From the NCBI RefSeq assembly GCF_000381365.1, contig NZ_KB905466.1, positions 866,693 to 930,692 of the forward strand: DNA of 64,000 nt, written 5' to 3'. Every line of letters begins with the position of its first letter. The stretch's first letter is position 1. Below, one piece after another: positions 44,230-52,864 of this stretch. The notes below the pieces were generated by a model. The model saw only the letters and a list, made by a program, of their open reading frames with translations. It was not told where the DNA came from and searched no databases. Position numbers and translations under genes: made by a program. The DNA is from Bacteroides salyersiae WAL 10018 = DSM 18765 = JCM 12988 (GTDB lineage Bacteria > Bacteroidota > Bacteroidia > Bacteroidales > Bacteroidaceae).

Positions 44230-47200
44230 TTAAAAGCCTAAATTCAATGTCATACCATATGAGCGTTGGATCGGATATCCGCGAAGTGACTCGGGATCCA
44301 TATCTTTTAAAGTAGACCATGTGCATAAATTACTTCCTTGTAGAGAGATACTGGCTGATGACAATTTGATTTTTTTCAATACAGATACCGGTAAAGCATA
44401 TCCCACCGATAAAGATTTCAAACGAATAAAATCACAGTCTTTCACCCAAAAAGTGGATGCTTTCCGGTTATTGTCATTCGTATTAGCAATCTTGACACGA
44501 GGATAGGTTGCATTCATATTACTTTCAGACCACGTATCTGTAAGATGATATTTCTGAAAACGTTGCAAACTTCCGGATTCTAATGTATACAATTCAGTCA
44601 ACTGTTGCTGATACCCACTAACTCCTTGAAACATCGCATTCACAAAAAAGCCTTTATACTTTACTCCCAAACGTAAACTCATTGTCATCTCCGGATTTGA
44701 AGAATTCTTCACAGCTATTTTATCAATATCTGTAAGTTTACCATCGCCATTCTGATCTTTATATTTAATATCACCGGGTGCAAGAGTAATATTACCTTGT
44801 TCATCTTGATCTACCAGATGATTATCAATTTCTTCCTGTGACTGGAAGAGTCCATCGGCTTCATATAACCACCATACCATATAACTCTTACCTACACGAC
44901 GCCGAGTCGGTTCAAGAGAAGACTCATCTCCATAATCTAAAACCCGGTCTCTGGTTTGTGCCAATGTAAGAGTTAAATCATATTTCACTTTTTGAATGGA
45001 ATTACGATGTGTCAAAGTCAAATCCCATCCCCATGCTTTTATCTTTGCAAAATTCATGTTGGGTGGATTACCATCTACTCCTGTCGAAGGCGGATACAAA
45101 TAAGAAGGAGCTACCATAATCATATTGGTACGGTAACGCCAATAATATTCAAATGACAATCCAAACCGATTTCCCCAAAAGCCTAAGTCGGTAGCCACAT
45201 TGTAATCCCTTGATTGTCCCCACTTTAAATCCGGATTAGGATAAGCACTTGTGTCCATAACAATACCTGGCTTCAGATTCCCTCCAATATTATATCCTTG
45301 ACGTACAACATACATATATTTCCGCAAATACGAATAGTCGTCTATCGCTCCGTCATCCCCCAATATACCCATAGAGCCTCGAAACTTCACATTAGAAAGC
45401 ACCGGTTGATCCCAATTCTTAAAAAATTGTTCATTCGAAAGTACCCAAGAAGCAGAAGCTGTAGGGAAAAATCCCCATCGATTGTCAGGGTGAAATTTTG
45501 TAGAACCATCCACCCGAAAACTACCTTCAATAAAATAGCGGTTATCATAACCATAAGTGGCACGCCCAATCATTGAAGCACGTTCGCTATACGACTCTTC
45601 CCCATTCACTTTGGGAGTAGTAGCACTTCCCATTATCTCCGGATAAATACCCGCCATATCCAAATTTTCTCCAGTCAAATAACGATTGTGATAATCTTGA
45701 TAATTGATAACCAACAACCCGGAAACATCATGTTTTGCAGCAAAAGTGCGATTATAATTCACCCCAAGCTCCACTAATTTATTATCCACAAAACGATCGG
45801 TTTCTTTCAAAGTAATCTTTGCTTTCGGATAGGTAGTTTTATCATCTTCTTTTATCTCTCCGGTCTGCTTGTCATAAGTGTAAAGAGTTACAGGACTACT
45901 AAATGTTTTTTGAACAGAATTATTATTATCAAAAGTAGCACGTAAATAGGCGGAAAGCCCCTTTACCCAAGGAATATCGTATTTCAAAGTAGCAGTAATA
46001 GTATTCATGTTCATTTTATTACGAACATATCCCCCCGAACCGTCTACAGCTATCAAAGGGTTGCTACTATTTACACTGGCCAACCTACCATCTGTAAACC
46101 TAAGTACCTCTACTGGAGAAAAATTATAGGCAGCATCAATCGTAAAATAACTGGTATTCTTATTTTCCGAACGAGTTCCGTTTACATCCAATGACAATAC
46201 AAGCCCTTTTAATAATGTCGCATCCAGTTTCATTGAATAATTATAGCGATCTCGTCCTACGCCGCTATACAATCCCTTCGTATTGGTATACCCACCAGAC
46301 ATATAATACTTCACGAAATTATTGCCACCACTAACAGAAAGACTATGAATCATGGAATACCCAAACTTATCCAGATAGTCAATCAAATTTTCGTCACCAT
46401 ATACATTAGGATTAGAATGGGTACGAATCATTTCAAGCTGTTCATCGGTATAAGGATTAATACCAACAGCCGATGGTGAGTTTTCCAATGCCCGATTATA
46501 CAATTTAGCAAACTCATATGCATTAAGAAACTCAGGTAGATTGGTAGCCTGTTGCAAATTAAACTGTCCTCTGTAGTTTACCGATACTTTCTGATTACCG
46601 GTAGCACGCTTTGTCTGGACCAGAATGACACCATTAGCCGCCCGTGCACCATAAACAGCAGCCGCAGCCGCATCTTTCAATACGGAAATACTCTCAATAT
46701 CATCCGGATTCAAATCCGAGAGACGCATTTCTCCTTCAGTCGTATTTGTACCGAAACGAGGTACACCATCAATAACGAGTAAAGGAGCACCATTAATGCC
46801 TCTAATATGTATATTCGATTCTTTAGATGAACTCGGATCACCTGTTGTAGACATCACTTGCAAACCTGCAACCTGTCCGTTCAATGCCTCATCCAAATTT
46901 ATTGTAGGCATTTGTAGAAGTTCTTCACTCCGGACCACTTCTACCGAACTTGTCAAAGATGATTTTTTCTGTGTTCCATATCCTACTACTACAATCTCAT
47001 CCAATTGTTGAGCATCATCTTTAAGTACAACTTTCAGGTTATTTTCTCCTGGTTTCAACCGGATTTCCTGAGATTGATAGCCTATAAAGGAAATGATCAA
47101 TATTGCCCCTTTAGCCGGAACCAATAAAGAAAAATTTCCATCCAGATCAGTTATTGTTCCGATATCGGCCCCCTTTATTTTAATATTGGCCCCAACGACG

Positions 47201-47316
47201 GTTTCACCCGATGTGTCCTGTACTTGCCCTTTCAATGAATAGTTCTGTGTATTCTGTCCCCACACATTATAAGAAAGAAAACACAAACAAACAAATAAGT
47301 AAAAGATTCTATTCAT
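44230..47316 (-). CDS. SusC/RagA family TonB-dependent transporter
   Basis: 1028 residues. A signal peptide ends at VWG/QNT. A carboxypeptidase-regulatory-like domain follows (LKGQVQDTSGETVVGANIKI). The TonB box region is LDEIVVVGYGTQKKSS. The plug carries SISVLKDAAAAAVYGARAAN, a SusC signature, and the barrel ends in MTLNLGF with terminal Phe. It imports ligand across the outer membrane using TonB energy, together with the downstream SusD. It follows the DUF5117-type protease gene after 12 bases. Confidence 0.96.
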   Translation of the reverse strand: MNRIFYLFVCLCFLSYNVWGQNTQNYSLKGQVQDTSGETVVGANIKIKGADIGTITDLDGNFSLLVPAKGAILIISFIGYQSQEIRLKPGENNLKVVLKDDAQQLDEIVVVGYGTQKKSSLTSSVEVVRSEELLQMPTINLDEALNGQVAGLQVMSTTGDPSSSKESNIHIRGINGAPLLVIDGVPRFGTNTTEGEMRLSDLNPDDIESISVLKDAAAAAVYGARAANGVILVQTKRATGNQKVSVNYRGQFNLQQATNLPEFLNAYEFAKLYNRALENSPSAVGINPYTDEQLEMIRTHSNPNVYGDENLIDYLDKFGYSMIHSLSVSGGNNFVKYYMSGGYTNTKGLYSGVGRDRYNYSMKLDATLLKGLVLSLDVNGTRSENKNTSYFTIDAAYNFSPVEVLRFTDGRLASVNSSNPLIAVDGSGGYVRNKMNMNTITATLKYDIPWVKGLSAYLRATFDNNNSVQKTFSSPVTLYTYDKQTGEIKEDDKTTYPKAKITLKETDRFVDNKLVELGVNYNRTFAAKHDVSGLLVINYQDYHNRYLTGENLDMAGIYPEIMGSATTPKVNGEESYSERASMIGRATYGYDNRYFIEGSFRVDGSTKFHPDNRWGFFPTASASWVLSNEQFFKNWDQPVLSNVKFRGSMGILGDDGAIDDYSYLRKYMYVVRQGYNIGGNLKPGIVMDTSAYPNPDLKWGQSRDYNVATDLGFWGNRFGLSFEYYWRYRTNMIMVAPSYLYPPSTGVDGNPPNMNFAKIKAWGWDLTLTHRNSIQKVKYDLTLTLAQTRDRVLDYGDESSLEPTRRRVGKSYMVWWLYEADGLFQSQEEIDNHLVDQDEQGNITLAPGDIKYKDQNGDGKLTDIDKIAVKNSSNPEMTMSLRLGVKYKGFFVNAMFQGVSGYQQQLTELYTLESGSLQRFQKYHLTDTWSESNMNATYPRVKIANTNDNNRKASTFWVKDCDFIRLKSLSVGYALPVSVLKKIKLSSASISLQGSNLCTWSTLKDMDPESLRGYPIQRSYGMTLNLGF

Positions 47317-47328
47317 ATAATTTATTCA

Positions 47329-49899
47329 TTAATTATTTTTCAGTGTACGTTCTATCAGTAATAACTGATAATCATAAAAATCCCGAGTATCGCCAACAGA
47401 GGCAGCTCGACGACTCTTATACAACTGAGCTATTTTATTTAAACGTCCTACCATAACCGCTGCCAGTTGTTCTTTAGAAAGTGTCGGCAAGCCAAAATTG
47501 ATTCGGGTAAATGAATCCCCATTCATATAACTATGACTACAAGGAAGAGACGGTTCACATGTTTGACGCAAAACGTCTTCATAATCAGCGAGAGCAGTAG
47601 CAGTCTTCTTCTCAGCAGTTTTGTTCAAACCAGTATAATTGATCATCAATCCGACTGCCGCCGATTGAATATTCATATCTGCAGCAGACAATTTAATTCC
47701 TTGATAAGTAGGTTTAAACATTTCAGAGAAAACATCATCCAAATAGGAATTTAATGTATAATTCGCTTTTGAATCTATTTGTCCTCCCTCACTTATACGA
47801 TATAATGCAGATGAATTCAATAAAGCCCCGACTACTGATGACTGCAACTTATCATTCACATTCATATTTACATCCAACTTAGCAATCAAGTCTTTCGGAG
47901 TAAGCCATTCGTTATAAGTGCGAGCCTGATTCAGCAACCATAACACCGCTTTTTTCTGTGTAGCCTTATCTATATAATTTTTTGCTGATGAATCCTCACC
48001 CTGACGAACTTCTTGGAAACGAATACCACCGACATAAGGCATTACATGACGCAAATGCCGTGTATATTGCCTTACAACTTCAATATACATATTTTCTACT
48101 TCATCATAGCGTGCTCCCTTATCAAAAGTCCACGTCTCTAAATTCTTCATTATGACTTTCAAATTCCGAATAGCCAAATCCCCAGCTTTCAAATGATCAT
48201 CTCCTAAATCCTCAGACTGGTCTGTCGGATCAACCGTACCAAAAACTTGTTGCGCCCCGAATTCATACATCGGATCAGATTTCTTTTTCTCAATCCAAGC
48301 ATCAAGTACCGTTTTTTCTTTCTCGGGAGTATCCGCTCCTGGAATAAGGCGATATCCCCAATCAATAGCATATATATCGTATACACCTAAATTCGGCGGT
48401 GTTAATTTTACCCCTTTCTCCAAATCTCCCGGTTGAGCAATATAATTATTTCTTGCATAATCCATAATACTGGGAGTGGTTCCATACTTTTGTGTAAACT
48501 TCGGACTGCGTAAAGAATCTACCGGAAAAGAATAACTAGCTCCCATATTATGCATCAACCCTAATGTATGTCCTATTTCATGAGCCGCAGCATAACGAAT
48601 AGCCTCTTGCATCACATCATCATCAAATACCGCTTTACGTACACGATCATCAACAGCAGCAGTTTGCACAAAACGCCAATTATGCAATAAAGAAATAACA
48701 TTATGATACCATATTACGTCTGCAGTCAGAATCTCCCCTGTACGCGGATCAATATGACTCGGTCCCATTGCATTAGCAATAGAAGTAGCAGCATATTTCA
48801 CACAACTATAACGCATGTCATCCGGATCAAAATCGGGATTATTACTCGGATAATCCAGTGCTTTCACTACATTTTTAAACCCAGCAGCTTCAAAAGCCAT
48901 ATTCCAGTCTTCAATTCCCTGTTTTACGACAGTACGCCATTTCTCTGGGAAAGCAGTATCTACATAAAATACAATCGGTTTCATCGGTTCCACCAGCTCC
49001 CCTTTAAAGTAGCGTTCTAAGTCTTGTTTCTTGGGCTCTATCCTCCAACGATGAATAAAAGTTTGAGGAATAATCTTATCTTTAGAGGATGTGTATAAAC
49101 TTTTATCTGAACTAAAATATCCCACTCGATTATCCTGTAATCGCATAGCCATCAATGTATCAGGCAAAACGAACAACGAACGATGTACCGTAACTGAATA
49201 AGGCTGATTCAACGGAGTGGTAGTAAATGACAACAAACTTTTTATCTCTATGTTATTAGGAAATGTTTTCACACTCAGAATATTAGATGCATCTGCCGCA
49301 AAAGTTCCTTTTAATGAATTTCCTCCACCAAATAATTTAGCTAAAGGAGTCTCTTGCTTAATAGGGCTAATACATTTTTCATTTCCACCAAAAAAGGAAG
49401 TAACATCTATAACAATATTACCTTGATTACGAGCTACAATCTTAAAGCCTTTCAATACTGGATCTGCAAAATTCTTATTAAAAGCAGATGTGATAGGATC
49501 ATTCTGGTCTACCATATTACTACTTTGCACCAAATGCATATATACTTTCTGCCCATCTTTGCTGAAACGAATCATCAATGGATTAGTTGCCATTTGCCCT
49601 GCCACATAATCATGTGTATTACTTGTTTCTGCAATACGGTTCGTCAATAGATAAGTATGCGAAAAAGCTGAATCTGGAATCTCAAAATACAAATTATTTT
49701 CTTTTTTACTCAAAAAAGTAGTAAAAAGCCCTTGCTTAATAACGGCATCTTTAGTGACTTTTTTATAGTCAGCATTCACCGAATCTTTTTTCACTTCAAT
49801 AGGATTAGTCACCTTTTTTTTATTCTTTTTTCCGGTTGCCGCATAGATACCCTCGCTAACAAAAAGAAACAAGAAAGACAGTAGTATTATCTTTTTCAT
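47329..49899 (-). CDS. DUF5117/DUF5118-type zinc-dependent metalloprotease
   Basis: 856 residues from the ATG at 49899 (MKKIILLSFLFLFVSEG, signal peptide). The zinc site is YAAAHEIGHTLGLMHNMGAS, the extended HExxHxxGxxH motif of metzincin-type peptidases. The N-terminal part matches DUF5118/DUF5117 (TFLSKKENNLYFEIPDSAF and TFIHRWRIEPKKQDLERYFK), and the end matches a DUF4953-like helical region. Such proteases are common in Bacteroides SusCD loci. It is the first gene of the leftward locus, divergent from the LRR gene, 126 bases apart. Export to the periplasm or surface would let it feed peptides to SusCD. Confidence 0.9.
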   Translation of the reverse strand: MKKIILLSFLFLFVSEGIYAATGKKNKKKVTNPIEVKKDSVNADYKKVTKDAVIKQGLFTTFLSKKENNLYFEIPDSAFSHTYLLTNRIAETSNTHDYVAGQMATNPLMIRFSKDGQKVYMHLVQSSNMVDQNDPITSAFNKNFADPVLKGFKIVARNQGNIVIDVTSFFGGNEKCISPIKQETPLAKLFGGGNSLKGTFAADASNILSVKTFPNNIEIKSLLSFTTTPLNQPYSVTVHRSLFVLPDTLMAMRLQDNRVGYFSSDKSLYTSSKDKIIPQTFIHRWRIEPKKQDLERYFKGELVEPMKPIVFYVDTAFPEKWRTVVKQGIEDWNMAFEAAGFKNVVKALDYPSNNPDFDPDDMRYSCVKYAATSIANAMGPSHIDPRTGEILTADVIWYHNVISLLHNWRFVQTAAVDDRVRKAVFDDDVMQEAIRYAAAHEIGHTLGLMHNMGASYSFPVDSLRSPKFTQKYGTTPSIMDYARNNYIAQPGDLEKGVKLTPPNLGVYDIYAIDWGYRLIPGADTPEKEKTVLDAWIEKKKSDPMYEFGAQQVFGTVDPTDQSEDLGDDHLKAGDLAIRNLKVIMKNLETWTFDKGARYDEVENMYIEVVRQYTRHLRHVMPYVGGIRFQEVRQGEDSSAKNYIDKATQKKAVLWLLNQARTYNEWLTPKDLIAKLDVNMNVNDKLQSSVVGALLNSSALYRISEGGQIDSKANYTLNSYLDDVFSEMFKPTYQGIKLSAADMNIQSAAVGLMINYTGLNKTAEKKTATALADYEDVLRQTCEPSLPCSHSYMNGDSFTRINFGLPTLSKEQLAAVMVGRLNKIAQLYKSRRAASVGDTRDFYDYQLLLIERTLKNN

Positions 49900-50002
49900 A
49901 CAATACATATATTTTTTATCTTTTCCTAATAGTTAATTCACACTCCTATATCCTTTTTCCAATAAAAAGCAATGATAATTCCGCTATTTTATTTTTTTTT
50001 CA

Positions 50003-50010
50003 TAGTTTTG
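50003..50010 (+). promoter_or_regulatory. -7 promoter element of the LRR protein gene
   Basis: TAGTTTTG matches TAnnTTTG and lies 25 bases before the ATG at 50036. A T-rich tract takes the place of the -33 element. Confidence 0.55.
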
Positions 50011-50035
50011 CAAAACTAATTAATTTATAATTATT

Positions 50036-52534
50036 ATGGAAAGAAAATTACTATTTTTATTATTATTTTGCATCGCAACAATCGTGAATGCAAAAAGCGA
50101 ACCTATAATTACATTAAACGTCGAGCCAGACGGATCTGAACGTACACTTGAATTTGAAGTCAGTACCCCAAATACCAAACTATTCATTGATTGGGGAGAT
50201 GGAACATTAATAGAAACCGATGTGATACAAATGCCAGATCCTTATGCGAATGCCACAGTAGTAGTAGGAATTCCTAAAGGAGAAGGGTTGATTAAAATTT
50301 ATGGCGAAAACATTGTATATTTCGGATGTACATCCAAAGTAGGTGAAGCCCAAGTCACAGCTGTCGACCTGACAAAAGCAACCGAATTGACTGAATTATA
50401 CGTAAATACCAATAAACTGTCAACACTTGACATTAGCAAAAACAGAAAATTGCAAAAACTTTATTGTTACTCTAATCCACTCAAATCGATTAATTTATCT
50501 GAAAACATTGCCTTAACCTACATAAATTGCAATGATATTGAAACAGAAAGCCTTGATATATCAAAATGTATCGACTTAGAAACTATTTATTGTAACAACA
50601 ATAAGCTAAAAGCATTAGATATTTCCAAAAACACGAAACTCAAAAGTTTATACTGCCTAAACAATCAACTGAAAAGTATAAACTTTTCCAATAACGCCAA
50701 TTTAGATTACATATCGGTTAACAACAACCTGTTAACGAGTATAGATGTCACTCCATGTACAGCATTAAGATATTTATATTGTATGGGAAATCAAATCTCG
50801 GAAATTAAAGTCGGGAATATTGGAAAAACATTAAATTGCAGTAAAAACAAGCTGACTTTTGCAACATTACCAGCAACAGCAATGGGTAGTTACACATATG
50901 CACCACAAGAAGTACTGTCTATTGCAGAAGAAATCGCTATAAACAAAGAATTGGATTTATCTGCACAAAACAATATTAAAGGCATTACAGATAAAGAACA
51001 AAAAACTGCATATACCTGGAAAACTGCTGATAATGAAAAAATCTTAGAAGCTGGTAAAGATTATACAGAAAATAATGGCAAGTTTACTTTCCTTACTCTG
51101 CAACCGCAACCAGTCTACTGCGAAATGACAAGTGATGCTTTCCCAAAATTTTCAAGCGTTAATGTATTCAAGACTACCCCTATAACAATCTCAAACGCTA
51201 TAGTAAAAGAACCAATAATAACTCTCAACGTTGAAGTAAACGGAATGGAACGTACATTGGATTTTGAAGTTAGTACACCAGATACCAAATTGTCTATCGA
51301 CTGGGGAGATGGAGTATTGGTAGAAACCGATGTAATACAAATGCCAGATCCTTATGCGAACGCCACAGGGGTCATAGGAATTCCGAAAGGAGAAGGACTA
51401 ATTAAAATTTATGGCGAAAATATTGTATATTTCGGATGTGTATCTAAAGTAGACGAAGCACAAGTTACTGCCATTGATCTAACCAAAGCAACCGACCTGA
51501 CAGAATTGTACGTAAATACCAATAAGTTGTCAATACTCGACATTAGTAAAAATACAAAGTTACAAAAGCTCTATTGTCACACAAATCCGCTTAAATTCAT
51601 CGATCTATCTCAGAACGTCACATTAACATATCTGAACTGTAATGAAATTGAAGCAGAAAACCTTGACATATCAAAATGTACAGCATTAGAAACACTTTAT
51701 TGTAATAACAACCAACTAAAAGCGCTGAACATTTCCCAAAATATTAAACTCAAAAACTTATACTGTGTAAACAACCAATTAGAGAGTATAGATTTCTCTA
51801 ATAACATCAATTTAGATTACATATCAGTCAATAACAATCTATTAACGAGCATTGATGTCACTCCATGTACAGCATTGAGATATTTACTTTGTATGGGGAA
51901 TCAAATCGCTGAGATAAAAGCTGGAATTATCGGAAAAACATTAAATTGTAGTAAAAACAAACTAACTTTTGAAACATTGCCAGCAACTGCAATAAGTGGT
52001 TATACATATGCTCCACAAGAAGCACTAATCATTGCAGAAGAAATTACCACAAATAAAGAGTTAGATTTATCTGCACAGAATAATATTAAAGGTATTACTG
52101 ATAAAGAACAAAACACTGTATATACTTGGAAAACTACCGATAATGAAAAAATCTTAGAAGTTGGTAAGGATTATACAGAAAATGATGGTAAGTTCACTTT
52201 CCTTACCCCACAAATCCAACCGGTTTACTGTGAAATGACAAGTGATGCTTTCCCGAAATTCTCTGGAGTCAATGTATTCAAAACTACTCCCATAACGATC
52301 CAAAAAGGAACGGGAGTTCAAAACAACTCACAAGACGACATTATTGTAACAGCTCAAATGGGTAAAGTATATATAGGAGGTTTACAAATAGCAGATAATA
52401 TTCAAATTTATACCATCATCGGAGAAAAAGTTATAGAAACAAAAGCAAACAACGATGCTATGACATTCGAACTTGCTGGTAATAATTATATTATACTCAT
52501 TAATGGTAAAGCTCATAAAGTAGTCGTTTTATAA
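50036..52534 (+). CDS. Secreted leucine-rich-repeat protein made of two duplicated halves
   Basis: 832 residues with a signal peptide (LLFLLLFCIATIVNAK). Each half of 370 residues starts with a small beta domain (FIDWGDGTLIETDVIQMPDP), then eight or so LRR units of about 21 residues (LTELYVNTNKLSTLDISKN). It ends with an Ig-like part (AYTWKTADNEKILEAGKDYT). The second half repeats the first at about 85% identity by eye. A C-terminal domain (VYIGGLQIADNIQIYTIIGE to KAHKVVVL) resembles a type IX sorting signal. Related proteins in this phylum bind host or bacterial surface proteins. It is divergent from the protease/SusCD operon and probably part of the same response. Confidence 0.88.
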   Translation: MERKLLFLLLFCIATIVNAKSEPIITLNVEPDGSERTLEFEVSTPNTKLFIDWGDGTLIETDVIQMPDPYANATVVVGIPKGEGLIKIYGENIVYFGCTSKVGEAQVTAVDLTKATELTELYVNTNKLSTLDISKNRKLQKLYCYSNPLKSINLSENIALTYINCNDIETESLDISKCIDLETIYCNNNKLKALDISKNTKLKSLYCLNNQLKSINFSNNANLDYISVNNNLLTSIDVTPCTALRYLYCMGNQISEIKVGNIGKTLNCSKNKLTFATLPATAMGSYTYAPQEVLSIAEEIAINKELDLSAQNNIKGITDKEQKTAYTWKTADNEKILEAGKDYTENNGKFTFLTLQPQPVYCEMTSDAFPKFSSVNVFKTTPITISNAIVKEPIITLNVEVNGMERTLDFEVSTPDTKLSIDWGDGVLVETDVIQMPDPYANATGVIGIPKGEGLIKIYGENIVYFGCVSKVDEAQVTAIDLTKATDLTELYVNTNKLSILDISKNTKLQKLYCHTNPLKFIDLSQNVTLTYLNCNEIEAENLDISKCTALETLYCNNNQLKALNISQNIKLKNLYCVNNQLESIDFSNNINLDYISVNNNLLTSIDVTPCTALRYLLCMGNQIAEIKAGIIGKTLNCSKNKLTFETLPATAISGYTYAPQEALIIAEEITTNKELDLSAQNNIKGITDKEQNTVYTWKTTDNEKILEVGKDYTENDGKFTFLTPQIQPVYCEMTSDAFPKFSGVNVFKTTPITIQKGTGVQNNSQDDIIVTAQMGKVYIGGLQIADNIQIYTIIGEKVIETKANNDAMTFELAGNNYIILINGKAHKVVVL
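50099..52318 (+). repeat. Exact-length tandem duplication of 1110 bp within the LRR gene
   Basis: The two copies (50099-51208 and 51209-52318) keep one period: GGGGAGATGG occurs at 50193 and 51303, and TTTAGATTACATATC at 50701 and 51811, both 1110 bases apart. There is no indel along the copies. Many third-position differences show the duplication is not brand new. Confidence 0.9.
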
Positions 52535-52620
52535 AACGTACCTATATTACAAAATAATCAAAAAGTATATCAAAATCTCTCTCTTAATAAAAGGATGAGG
52601 AAACGTCGAAAACCTCTCTG

Positions 52621-52651
52621 AAAAAAAGGGGATGTCAAAACTCCCCTTTTA
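52621..52651 (+). terminator. Terminator of the LRR gene
   Basis: AAAAGGGGA (52624-52632) pairs with TCCCCTTTT (52642-52650) around a 9-base loop, 87 bases after the stop at 52534. Confidence 0.82.
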
Positions 52652-52653
52652 TC

Positions 52654-52745
52654 AAAATCACCCTCGCTACAACTGTGAACTGCACTCCTAAAGTTTTGTG
52701 TCCAACTTTTGGGGTGCAGTTTAATCCTGTGGCGAGGGTGATTTT
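52654..52745. repeat. Hairpin enclosing two fused IS-like ends
   Basis: The outer arms AAAATCACCCTCGC (52654-52667) and GCGAGGGTGATTTT (52732-52745) are perfect complements. Between them, TGAACTGCACTCCTAAAG (from 52676) and CAACTTTTGGGGTGCAGTT (to 52722) are near-perfect inverse copies with almost no spacer. The inner pair resembles the terminal inverted repeats of IS3-group elements as I recall them (TGxACTGCACCCC...). It is either an internally deleted IS or MITE, or simply a terminator cruciform between convergent genes. Confidence 0.55.
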
Positions 52746-52864
52746 TAGTTTATGAGAATTTCGACACACCCTCCATTTTTTATACAAAATCTATTGGAAA
52801 AATATCGTTAATATTTCTTACAATATTCATCCAAGTCTTTCATTTAGATCCGAATCACTCTTAT

